From Granulicella aggregans (GTDB lineage Bacteria; Acidobacteriota; Terriglobia; Terriglobales; Acidobacteriaceae), in the NCBI RefSeq assembly GCF_014203275.1, contig NZ_JACHIP010000010.1, positions 18,630-82,629 on the forward strand: 64,000 bases of DNA, given 5' to 3'. The first letter of the stretch is position 1; every line of letters starts with the position of its first letter. The notes under the pieces were generated by a model that worked only from the letters and a program-made list of their open reading frames with translations, was not told the origin of the DNA and searched no databases. This document shows, in pieces, positions 17,533 through 25,344 of this stretch. The translations under genes and the position numbers were made by a program.

Positions 17533-20500
17533 TGGCTACGTCGAATTTCACGGCCGCTCCGCCTTCTCCTTCCTTGAGGGAGCCTCCATGCCGGAGGCGA
17601 TGGTGGAGCAGGCAGCCAGCCTGGGCATGCCAGCTCTCGGAATCTTGGATAGGGATGGACTCTATGGAGCTCCGCGTCTTTACATGACCGCGAAGAAGCT
17701 TGGTCTTCGATCGCACATCGGAGCCGAGATCTCGACTGTGGAGTTCGGAAACCAAATGCTCCCCGAGAGCTGGCAGCCCCACACGATTCCTGAACGTCCG
17801 GTGAGGATCTCCGTTCTCTGTGAGTCGCAGACCGGCTACAAAAACCTTTCGCAGCTCATTACCGGCTACAAGCTCCAGCAAAAGAACAAGGGAGAAGGCA
17901 TCGCGTCCTATCGAATGATCGAGGAGCGAGCGGAAGGCTTGGTCTGTCTCACCGGGGGTGATGAGGGTCCACTTGCCGCAGCCCTTACACGCGGCGGCAT
18001 TGAGGAGGGACGTCGAACGTTGCAGTGCCTGGTCCGAACCTTTGGGCAGGCAAGCGTCTACGTGGAACTTCAGCGTCACCGTATCCGTGAAGAGGAGGCT
18101 CGCAATCAAGCCGCGATCGCGCTTGCCCGTGAGTTCCATCTTCCGCTGCTTGCGACGAACGGACCGAACATGGCGACGGCCTTCGAGCGCGAGGTGCTTG
18201 ATCTCATGAGCTCAATTCGCCACGGCTGCACACTTGATGAAGCTGGCCTCTTACTCCAGCAGAACAGCAACCGTCAGATGCTTGGCGCAACTGGCATGAC
18301 AGGCTTGTTCCGCGATCTGCCTTGTGCTGTCGCTGAAACAGTGGAACTATCGTCGCGGCTGCAGTTCGTCATGAAGGACATGGGGTACCAGTTTCCGCTC
18401 TATCCGATCCCTCAAGACGAGACCATGGACACCTTCCTTCACAAGCGCACGATGGAAGGTGTTGCCAACCGCTACGGCTGCAAGGGAAGTGCGAAGCTGC
18501 GGAAGAAGGCTGAAAGGCAGGTCGAACGAGAACTGTCACTCATAGCCAAGCTCGGACTCGCTGGTTATTTCCTGATCGTCTGGGACATCGTGGAGTTTTG
18601 CCGGAAGAACGGGATGCTGGTACAGGGAAGAGGCTCGGCCGCGAACTCGGCCGTCTGCTACTCGCTTGGCATCACTGCTGTCGACCCAGTGGGCATGGAT
18701 CTATTATTCGAACGCTTCCTTTCAGAGGTGCGTGGCGAATGGCCGGACATCGATCTTGATCTACCGTCGGGCGAACATCGGGAGCGGACGATTCAGTACG
18801 TCTACCAACGCTACGGTCAGCTTGGTGCGGCCATGTGCGCGAACGTCATCACCTATCGCGGCAAGTCCGCAGCCGGCGAGACAGGCAAAGCACTTGGCTT
18901 CGACGTTGAGACGACGAAGCGCCTGACGCAGTTGGTCGGTTCGTGGGAGTGGAAGGGCCCGACCGACACGATGGAAGCGCAGTTCAAGAATGCCGGGTTC
19001 GATCTTCATCATCCTCGGATCGCCAAGTACCTCGAACTCTCGATTCGTATGCTCGACCTGCCGCGTCACCTCGGTCAGCACTCGGGCGGCATGATCATTG
19101 CACAGGGCCAGCTCGCATCGGTTGTCCCCATCGAGCCTGCCAGCATGGTGGGACGCAACGTCATCCAGTGGGACAAGGAAGATGTCAGCGACATGGGGCT
19201 GATCAAGGTCGACCTGCTCGGACTCGGCATGATGGCAGTCCTCAAGGACTGTGTGGAACTGATCCCTCGGTACTACGGCAAGAAGGTAGACATCGCGCAG
19301 ATTCCGCACGACGACCCTCAGGTTTACGAGTCGCTGCGGAGGGCCGATACAGTCGGCCTCTTTCAAGTTGAGTCCAGGGCTCAGATGGCATCTCTGCCGC
19401 GCAACAACCCTGACAAGTTCTACGACCTCGTCGTTCAGGTAGCAATCATCCGTCCGGGACCGATCGTTGGCAAGATGATGAATCCCTATATGGAACGTCG
19501 TCAAGGGAGACAGGAGGTCCGCTACCCCCATCCGCTGCTTGAGCCTGTGCTTCACCGGACCCTTGGGGTTCCGCTCTTCCAAGAGCAGCTCCTGCGCACT
19601 GCCATGACCATCGCGAACTTCACGGGTGGGGAAGCTGAGGAGCTGCGCCGCGCGTTGGGGAGCAGACGTTCGGCAGACAAGATGAAAGCTCTCGAGCTGA
19701 AGCTCAGGGCCGGCATGGACGCGAATGGTGTCGGAGCCGCAGCTCAGGAAGAGATCGTCCAGTCGATCAGTTCCTTCGCTCTGTATGGCTTTCCTGAATC
19801 TCACGCAGCCAGCTTTGCCTTGATCGCCTATGCCAGCGCGTGGCTCAAGTTTCATTTCCTCGGTGCATTCACCGCGGCCATTCTGAACAACCAACCAATG
19901 GGCTTTTACTCAGCGGCGGTGCTGGTCAAGGATGCCCAGCGGCATGGGCTCCGGATCAAACCCGTCGATATCCTCCGGTCCAGCTGGTCCTGCACGCTTG
20001 AGAAAGAAGACAACGGCAAGCTATCGCTACGGCTTGGTTTCCGCTACGTGCGCGGAATGCGGGAGGGGAGCGCTGTCGAACTTGAAGCTGCGCGTGAGAT
20101 GCGGCCGTTCGCGTCAATTGAGGAACTCGCTCGGCGCGTTCCGTCCCTGACCCGCACGGATTTGACGACGCTGGCTGAAGTGGGTGCCTTGAATTCGATC
20201 GGAGAGGGGATTCATCGTCGAGAGGCACTCTGGCAGGTCGAACGAGCCGGCCGCAAGCCTGGGCCACTCCTTGAAGCGTTGGACCGTGACGAAGATGCGG
20301 AGTCGCCCCTCCGAGCCATGGAGCCGCACGAGAGGATGGTTGCCGACTACACTTCGACGGGCGTTACCGTCGGACGTCATCCGATGGCCCATTGCAGGCC
20401 TAAGCTTCGGGAGATGGAGATCATTCCGGCAAAGGACCTCCGTTTACTCCGTCACGGTGTTAAGGCGCGGATTGCAGGGTGTGTCATTGCCCGCCAGCGG

Positions 20501-20734
20501 CCAGGCACCGCTCACGGCTTCATATTCCTTTCGATCGAAGACGAGACAGGTATCTCGAATGCGATCATCGACCCGGATTTATACGAGAAAAACCGTTCCC
20601 TCGTGACCTATGCCAAGTTCTTGTTGATTGAAGGTGCGCTCCAGAACGTCGACAAGGTAATCCATATCCGTGCAAAACACATCGAGCAACTGGATGTGAC
20701 TGCGGCTCCCATGCAGTCGCACGACTGGCACTGA
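17525..20734 (+). CDS. dnaE2: error-prone DNA polymerase III alpha subunit DnaE2 (ImuC)
   Basis: 1069 residues from the ATG at 17525, where MTDGYVEFHGRSAFSFLEGA matches the family start; an upstream in-frame extension to 17414 is only overlap with imuB. Domains in order are PHP (about 1-280), the PolIII palm with GRGSAANSAVCYSLGI and the catalytic PDIDLDLP, the thumb/fingers (RRALGSRRSADKM, YGFPESHAASFALIAYASAW), the HhH and a C-terminal OB domain (ARIAGCVIARQRPGTAHGF). DnaE2 performs mutagenic lesion bypass during SOS. It is intact over its whole length, in contrast to the neighbouring broken genes. Its TGA overlaps the next ATG. Confidence 0.95.
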   Translation: MTDGYVEFHGRSAFSFLEGASMPEAMVEQAASLGMPALGILDRDGLYGAPRLYMTAKKLGLRSHIGAEISTVEFGNQMLPESWQPHTIPERPVRISVLCESQTGYKNLSQLITGYKLQQKNKGEGIASYRMIEERAEGLVCLTGGDEGPLAAALTRGGIEEGRRTLQCLVRTFGQASVYVELQRHRIREEEARNQAAIALAREFHLPLLATNGPNMATAFEREVLDLMSSIRHGCTLDEAGLLLQQNSNRQMLGATGMTGLFRDLPCAVAETVELSSRLQFVMKDMGYQFPLYPIPQDETMDTFLHKRTMEGVANRYGCKGSAKLRKKAERQVERELSLIAKLGLAGYFLIVWDIVEFCRKNGMLVQGRGSAANSAVCYSLGITAVDPVGMDLLFERFLSEVRGEWPDIDLDLPSGEHRERTIQYVYQRYGQLGAAMCANVITYRGKSAAGETGKALGFDVETTKRLTQLVGSWEWKGPTDTMEAQFKNAGFDLHHPRIAKYLELSIRMLDLPRHLGQHSGGMIIAQGQLASVVPIEPASMVGRNVIQWDKEDVSDMGLIKVDLLGLGMMAVLKDCVELIPRYYGKKVDIAQIPHDDPQVYESLRRADTVGLFQVESRAQMASLPRNNPDKFYDLVVQVAIIRPGPIVGKMMNPYMERRQGRQEVRYPHPLLEPVLHRTLGVPLFQEQLLRTAMTIANFTGGEAEELRRALGSRRSADKMKALELKLRAGMDANGVGAAAQEEIVQSISSFALYGFPESHAASFALIAYASAWLKFHFLGAFTAAILNNQPMGFYSAAVLVKDAQRHGLRIKPVDILRSSWSCTLEKEDNGKLSLRLGFRYVRGMREGSAVELEAAREMRPFASIEELARRVPSLTRTDLTTLAEVGALNSIGEGIHRREALWQVERAGRKPGPLLEALDRDEDAESPLRAMEPHERMVADYTSTGVTVGRHPMAHCRPKLREMEIIPAKDLRLLRHGVKARIAGCVIARQRPGTAHGFIFLSIEDETGISNAIIDPDLYEKNRSLVTYAKFLLIEGALQNVDKVIHIRAKHIEQLDVTAAPMQSHDWH

Positions 20735-20946
20735 TGAGCGAGCACATGACATCGCCGCCCGAACGCGAGCCCCCGAAGGATTGGTGGCTGGAGAACGCCT
20801 GCCGGATCGCTGCGCACCGGCTCCGGAACTCGCCCTATTTGAGCGCCAACACCATACCGATCCGAGCTCAGCTAAAAGACAGCGTTGAATTTGTGCGCTT
20901 AGTGTGGGAAGCGATCGAGCAATCGTTACGGGAGGAAGACCCATGA
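20734..20946 (+). CDS. 70-residue helical protein coupled to dnaE2
   Basis: ATG at 20734 overlaps the dnaE2 stop (TGATG), the usual arrangement for translational reinitiation. The product MSEHMTSPPEREPPKDWWLE... is acidic and probably two to three helices: WWLENACRIAAHRLRNSPYL, DSVEFVRLVWEAIEQSLREE. I know no family. It ends by overlapping the next ATG by 4 bp, so three genes in a row are coupled. The context points to an accessory role in the ImuABC mutasome, or simply to a co-transferred gene. Confidence 0.7.
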   Translation: MSEHMTSPPEREPPKDWWLENACRIAAHRLRNSPYLSANTIPIRAQLKDSVEFVRLVWEAIEQSLREEDP

Positions 20947-21155
20947 TCAAGTCGAGCCGAAACAACCGTCTCAAGGCGAGTTGGATCTGCCCCCACTGCA
21001 ACGAAGAGATCCTGGTCAATCGCTTCCGCTTATCGGCTGATTGTCCTGGATGCATCGTCTGTCCGCGGACTGAATGCTCGAAGCCGTTCCCATGGAATCG
21101 GCAAAATCGTGGACGACTCTGGCCGGAGAAGGCATCCTACACTGTGTTGCGATGA
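20943..21155 (+). CDS. 70-residue zinc-ribbon protein, last gene of the imu operon
   Basis: ATG at 20943 within the ATGA overlap. It carries six cysteines in a rubredoxin/zinc-ribbon-like pattern: WICPHCNEEILVN, then DCPGCIVCPRTECSK. One or two zinc sites are likely. The C-terminus is basic and aromatic (FPWNRQNRGRLWPEKASYTV), consistent with nucleic-acid or protein contact. I do not recognise a named family. Operon position suggests it is expressed with ImuA-ImuB-DnaE2 under damage stress. Confidence 0.7.
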   Translation: MIKSSRNNRLKASWICPHCNEEILVNRFRLSADCPGCIVCPRTECSKPFPWNRQNRGRLWPEKASYTVLR

Positions 21156-21178
21156 GCCCCGAAAGCTGATCATCCGTG

Positions 21179-21204
21179 TAAACGGTTATCAGCTTATCCG
21201 TTTA
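21179..21204. promoter_or_regulatory. TAAACGG-N12-CCGTTTA palindrome with phased TATCAGCT/TATCCGTT octamers
   Basis: Perfect 7-bp inverted repeat TAAACGG...CCGTTTA around TTATCAGCTTAT. It also contains two adjacent octamers, TATCAGCT (21187-21194) and TATCCGTT (21195-21202). It lies immediately before the umuC relic, where the umuDC promoter would have been, and is likely its old operator. Related octamers occur at 21905, 55168 and 58203. Confidence 0.5.
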
Positions 21205-21225
21205 AACTTATAAAAAATCGCGGAG

Positions 21226-21896
21226 ACAACGGCCGCCGATCTCGCCGCACTCGATCCAGACAATGCGCGGGCGCTGATGACCGTGACGGGTCGCCGTACC
21301 GTCTATGAGCTTCGCGCTATCTCTTGTCTGCCTCTGGCAGTTGATGGAGCCGACAAGGAAGGGAATTGCCGTCACCCGCAGCTTCGGGGCCTGGTCACAA
21401 CCTGGCGGGAGATGCGCGAGGCCATCGCAAGCTACGCCACACGAGCAGCAGATAAGATGCGGCGCTACAGGGTCGCCGCCGAAATCATCTTCGTCTTCAT
21501 GCACACGAACAACTTCAACAATGCCCCGTTCTACTCCAATGGAGCCTCAGCCCGGTTCGCAGGGACGAACATCGACACCGGGGAAGTGGTCGCCCTGGCC
21601 GTGCGCCTGGGCGAAGGCTGTGGCGAGACGGCTTCCGCTACTCAAAGACAGGGATCATGATTACCGAGTTGCTGCCCGAAACCATCCGGCAACCGGCCCT
21701 CTGCGGCGATCTCGACCGAGAGAGAAGGGAACGGGCCTGGAAGGCGATGGACAAGCTCAACGCGACCCTCGGGCGCGACACCGTCCGTACTCTCGGTGCC
21801 GGTCCTAAGAATGCCGCCTGGAAGCTCAGGGCGGAGGATCGGTCGCCACGATGGACAACGCGATGGGATGAACTGCCGAGGGTTCGTTCAAACTGA
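21226..21896 (+). pseudogene. umuC: umuC C-terminal relic (PolV catalytic subunit)
   Basis: The sequence encodes the last about 220 residues of UmuC in three frames: DLAALDPDNARALMTVTG and TVYELRAISCLPL, then PTRKGIAVTRSFGAWS in another frame. After that come MREAIASYATRAADKMRR and IIFVFMHTNNFN, and finally the DUF4113 tail MITELLPETIRQPALCGDLD...WKLRAEDRSPRWTTRWDELP. At least three frame changes (near 21340, 21405 and 21640) and loss of the whole catalytic N-terminus make it a pseudogene. Its position directly behind the intact imu cassette suggests replacement of one SOS mutasome by another. Confidence 0.85.
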
Positions 21897-21904
21897 TAAA
21901 ACGA

Positions 21905-21920
21905 TATCCTGATATCCGTT
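21905..21920. promoter_or_regulatory. tandem octamers TATCCTGA-TATCCGTT
   Basis: Second copy of the phased octamer motif, in the same orientation as the one at 21187-21202, just after the umuC relic. The two therefore bracket the relic. Confidence 0.4.
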
Positions 21921-22121
21921 TATGCGGATGAGGTTGTCCGTCCCAACAGGCGGCGGTGTAGCGTTCGTTCATTGAGACTAGAATCTGAGCGACCTCGAAC
22001 TCGATGAACTTCAGGCAAAATACGAAAAGATCAAGGCCGGGTGCATGAGTAGAGGCTCGAAAACTGGCCCCAAACAGCCTTAGAATCCACCAATATACTT
22101 ACGATTGATCCGAGGAGAACG

Positions 22122-22498
22122 ATGAACGACCAGAAAGAGGTGAGGGTTTTCGTGGTCGACGATGAGACGGTGATTGCAACGACACTCACCGCGATTCTTA
22201 AACAGAGCGGGTTTGACGCGGTTGGCTTTACGAACCCTCTCAAAGCGCTGGCCGCCGCCGATGAGAAGAGTCCAGATCTCCTCATTTCGGATGTCGTATG
22301 CCTCAACTTTCCGGCATCGATCTTGCAATTCAGCTCAAAAAGAAAGCTCCCGCCTGCAAGGTTCTTCTCTTTTCCGGGCAAGCATCAACTGCCGACCTGC
22401 TTGCCTCCGCCCGCAAAGGAGGACTTGATTTCGCACTCCTCTCCAAGCCCGTCCACCCCACTGACCTCCTAAATGCCATTCGACCGCTGAAAAGCTAG
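22122..22498 (+). pseudogene. single-domain response regulator, one frameshift
   Basis: The frame opens MNDQKEVRVFVVDDETVIAT and runs to PDLLISDVV at about 22293. The conserved continuation MPQLSGIDLAIQLKKKAPAC, LLFSGQ and SKPVHPTDLLNAI is one frame away. One missing base in GATGTCGTATGCC (expected GTGATG) explains the break; repaired, it gives 125 residues, a normal CheY-like receiver with phospho-Asp in ISDVVMP and Lys in SKP. It carries no output domain. It may be a genuine lesion or an assembly indel. Confidence 0.75.
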
Positions 22499-22603
22499 CT
22501 CGGTCCGATTGACCGCTTTCCCGGGCGGTTCTTGCGAGAGACAACCCGTCGTTTGTGGTCAGCATATGATGAGAAGGCTTTACAACATCATGGAGATAGA
22601 CCA

Positions 22604-23203
22604 ATGGCATTGAAGACAGTTTTGATCGACGAATTGCGCGATATGTACAGCGCTGAAAACCAACTGGTGAAGGCTCTCCCAAAGCTTGCGAAGGGCTCGA
22701 AGAACCCGAAGCTCAAGTCCATCTTCACCGCCCACCTCGCCGAGACCAAGGGCCAGGTCGAGCGTTTGAAAAAGGTGTTCGCTGAACTGGGTGAGAAGCC
22801 GACCGGCCAACACTGCAACGGCATGGAAGGCGTGATCGAAGAGGGCAAGGACGCCCTGGAGAGTGACGAAGAGGGCTCCTCTTTCGAAGCTGGGCTCATC
22901 GGAGCCGCGCTCCGCACCGAGCACTACGAGATCGCTGGTTATGAGGCCTGCATCTCGATGGCGACCGCTCTGGGATTGCCGAAGATCGTCAAACTCTTGA
23001 ACTCGAACCTGAAAGAAGAACTGGCCGCAGCCAAGAAGATCACTGCCGCTGGCGCTCCGATCATGAAGCTGAGCGCGAAAGAGCCTGAGACTCCGAAGGA
23101 GCCGAAGTCTGGCAAAGAAAAGTATTCCGCCAAGAAGAGCAAAGGAGACGAGGCGAAAGCTGCACCCGATCTCGCCGCTGAACCTGAACCCGTTGCGGTA
23201 TAG
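22604..23203 (+). CDS. YciF-type ferritin-like protein (DUF892) with Lys/Ala-rich tail
   Basis: 199 residues from the ATG at 22604 (MALKTVLIDELRDMYSAENQ, the typical family start). Residues 1-155 form the DUF892 four-helix bundle with conserved acidic and His residues (DMYSAENQLVKALPKL, HLAETKGQVERLKKVF, TEHYEIAGYEA) that resemble a diiron ferritin core. A tail of about 45 residues rich in Lys, Pro and Glu (EPKSGKEKYSAKKSKG) is added. Such proteins are general-stress proteins. A strong terminator follows directly. A second DUF892 gene lies at 29023-29535. Confidence 0.9.
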   Translation: MALKTVLIDELRDMYSAENQLVKALPKLAKGSKNPKLKSIFTAHLAETKGQVERLKKVFAELGEKPTGQHCNGMEGVIEEGKDALESDEEGSSFEAGLIGAALRTEHYEIAGYEACISMATALGLPKIVKLLNSNLKEELAAAKKITAAGAPIMKLSAKEPETPKEPKSGKEKYSAKKSKGDEAKAAPDLAAEPEPVAV

Positions 23204-23221
23204 GCCCTCAGATCGTAGAGA

Positions 23222-23244
23222 GGCCCCGCTTCGGCGGGGCCTTT
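23222..23244 (+). terminator. rho-independent terminator after the DUF892 gene
   Basis: Perfect stem GGCCCCGC-TTCG-GCGGGGCC (22-41) followed by TTT, with a UUCG-type tetraloop. Confidence 0.85.
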
Positions 23245-23275
23245 CGCTGTTTAGGTGTCCTCTTCAGCCGTTTTG

Positions 23276-25123
23276 CTACAGGGCATGGCGCTTCTCTGGT
23301 TCGAGAACAATGGACCACCGGACTGACCAAGGTCGATTCTTGGCCCCTAGATGATCCGGCCCTTCCTGCCATAATGTTTCTCCCACCGGTTCCGGGAAGC
23401 CTTCGGCGTGATCGCCAGAGAGGTTTGCCGCGAGTTGAAGTTGACCGCCTTTAAAGCTCCAAGTGACGAAGACCGCACCCCTACCTTTGACATCGTAATG
23501 CGCTGCATTTCCGCCAATAAGCGGCAGCACCGGAATAACAAATTTCTTTCTAACCGTGATGATCCGCTTGTACCAATTCAGCCAGTCGTTATGGATTCCA
23601 TAATCTTTTTGTTCCCAATCGAGCTTTCCGAGAAGAAAGGTATCGAGGGCTTGCGGATCGGGAATACGATCACGTTGCGAAGGGTCCTGAAAGGCTGCGA
23701 AGTTCTTGAACTCATCCCGGCGGCCCTTACGAACAAGATCCCCAAGTTCTCCCTCAAAGTCACAAAAGAAGGGGAATGGCTTGGATGTGCACCACTCCTC
23801 ACCCATGAACAGCATGGGGATTTGAGGCAGCAAAAGGTACGTTGCCGCAATCGCACGGACGGCACCCGATGACGCAATGTCACTGATCCGCTCTCCGAAA
23901 GCCCGGTTGCCGATCTGATCGTGGTTCTGCATAAAGGCGACGAAGGCTGTGGGTGGTAGATGAGCAGATGGCTCGCCTCTCGGTTCGCCGATTGATGGCA
24001 TCGTCTCGCCCTGAAACGCAAAACCCTCCGCTAGCGCCTTTCCGAGTTTGTCATCGTCGTCTTTGTAGTCTCCGTAGTAGCCCTGCGCCTCGAGGGTCGC
24101 CGCCGTGTGCAGGACGTGGTGCATGTCGTCGTTCCATTGCGCAGTAAACGCGACGGGCTGGCTTGAGGAGTCTCGCGTAAGTCGGCGAGCCTGGTTCTTT
24201 TCATTCTCGAGGATCAGGTGAATTGGACGGCCCTCGATGGATGCCTTGACGCGTTCGGAGAGCTCCTCCAAGAGGTGCTTGGGGCCATCGTCCTTGATCT
24301 CGTGCACGGCATCGAGCCGTAAGCCATCAAGCCTAAAATCCTGTAGCCAATATAAGGCGTTCTGAATGACGAACTCGCGAACTGTCTCGCTGTCCTGGTC
24401 GTCATAATTGACGGCATCGCCCCATGGGGTCTTATGGTGCTTCGTGAAGATCTGTGGCGCATACAGCGGAAGGTAATTCCCATCTGGGCCAAAGTGGTTG
24501 TAGACCACATCCAGAATGACCATGAGTCCCCGTTTATGAGCCTCACAGACCAGAAGCTTGAAGTCCTCAGGGCGTCCGTAGCTGGACTCCGTTGCATAGA
24601 GCAGCACGCCGTCATATCCCCAATTGCGCTTGCCGGGAAAATCAGCGATCGGCATGATTTCGATACCGGTCACGCCGAGTTCCACCAGGTGATCCAGCTT
24701 GTTGATTGCGGCCAAGAAGGTGCCTTCGTCCGTGAAGGTTCCGAGATGAAGTTCGTACAAGATGGCCTCGTGCCACGGCCTCCCAGTCCACTCGGTATCG
24801 TCCCACTGGAATGAATGTGGATCGACGACTTCGCTCGGCCCCTTGACGTCAAAGGGCTGGTAGCGGGACACCGGGTCAGGAACCTGCGTTCCGTCGGGAA
24901 GTACAAACTGGTATCGACTGCCGACGGCTGCCTCAGGGACCGTCAAACAGTGCCAGCCGTCTTCTGTACGTTCCATAGGGCGTATAGAATCCTCACCCAC
25001 CAGTTTCAAAGCGACTGTCTCTGCCGAGGGAGCCCAGAGGCTGAACGCTACACCGCCGCCTTCGGGCAGGTGAGGACCGAATTGCGCCGAGCCCTCAAGT
25101 GTCGAATGGCGTTCCATTGTCAT
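23276..25123 (-). CDS. treZ: malto-oligosyltrehalose trehalohydrolase
   Basis: 615 residues using ATG 25123 (MTMERHSTLEGSAQFGPHLP); an in-frame codon at 25162 is possible. The N-terminal CBM48/E-set domain (VAFSLWAPSAETVALKL) is followed by a GH13 barrel with DVVYNHFGPDGNY, the nucleophile in LDGLRLDAVHEI, the acid Glu in LILENEKN and FMQNHDQIGN. It releases trehalose from maltooligosyl-trehalose (EC 3.2.1.141). Its usual partner treY is not in this window. It is transcribed divergently from glgX, so glycogen debranching and trehalose release may be co-regulated from the shared 220-bp gap. Confidence 0.93.
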   Translation of the reverse strand: MTMERHSTLEGSAQFGPHLPEGGGVAFSLWAPSAETVALKLVGEDSIRPMERTEDGWHCLTVPEAAVGSRYQFVLPDGTQVPDPVSRYQPFDVKGPSEVVDPHSFQWDDTEWTGRPWHEAILYELHLGTFTDEGTFLAAINKLDHLVELGVTGIEIMPIADFPGKRNWGYDGVLLYATESSYGRPEDFKLLVCEAHKRGLMVILDVVYNHFGPDGNYLPLYAPQIFTKHHKTPWGDAVNYDDQDSETVREFVIQNALYWLQDFRLDGLRLDAVHEIKDDGPKHLLEELSERVKASIEGRPIHLILENEKNQARRLTRDSSSQPVAFTAQWNDDMHHVLHTAATLEAQGYYGDYKDDDDKLGKALAEGFAFQGETMPSIGEPRGEPSAHLPPTAFVAFMQNHDQIGNRAFGERISDIASSGAVRAIAATYLLLPQIPMLFMGEEWCTSKPFPFFCDFEGELGDLVRKGRRDEFKNFAAFQDPSQRDRIPDPQALDTFLLGKLDWEQKDYGIHNDWLNWYKRIITVRKKFVIPVLPLIGGNAAHYDVKGRGAVFVTWSFKGGQLQLAANLSGDHAEGFPEPVGETLWQEGPDHLGAKNRPWSVRWSIVLEPEKRHAL

Positions 25124-25344
25124 TGATCTCACAGATCTCCTCAAGATTCTTTTGTCGCTCAAATGTGGCAGTCCCGTTACTGCTGCGGGAGAATATTTCT
25201 CTAGCGGGAGCGGAGGGCTTAACGAAAACGTTCATTTGGCCCCTGCAGATCCCTAGTCAATAGTCGCGTTTTTGCATCCAATGGTTGCCCGCAATAGAGA
25301 TGTCCAAAGCTGCTGGTCAATGATCTCCGGTCATAGGGGGAAGT

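Noticed and set aside
17210..18139. Large minus-strand frame
   Set aside because: Lies antisense to imuB and dnaE2, both intact; no domain or start site.
18761..19894. Large minus-strand frame of 377 codons
   Set aside because: Fully antisense to the conserved dnaE2 palm and thumb region; a codon-bias shadow.
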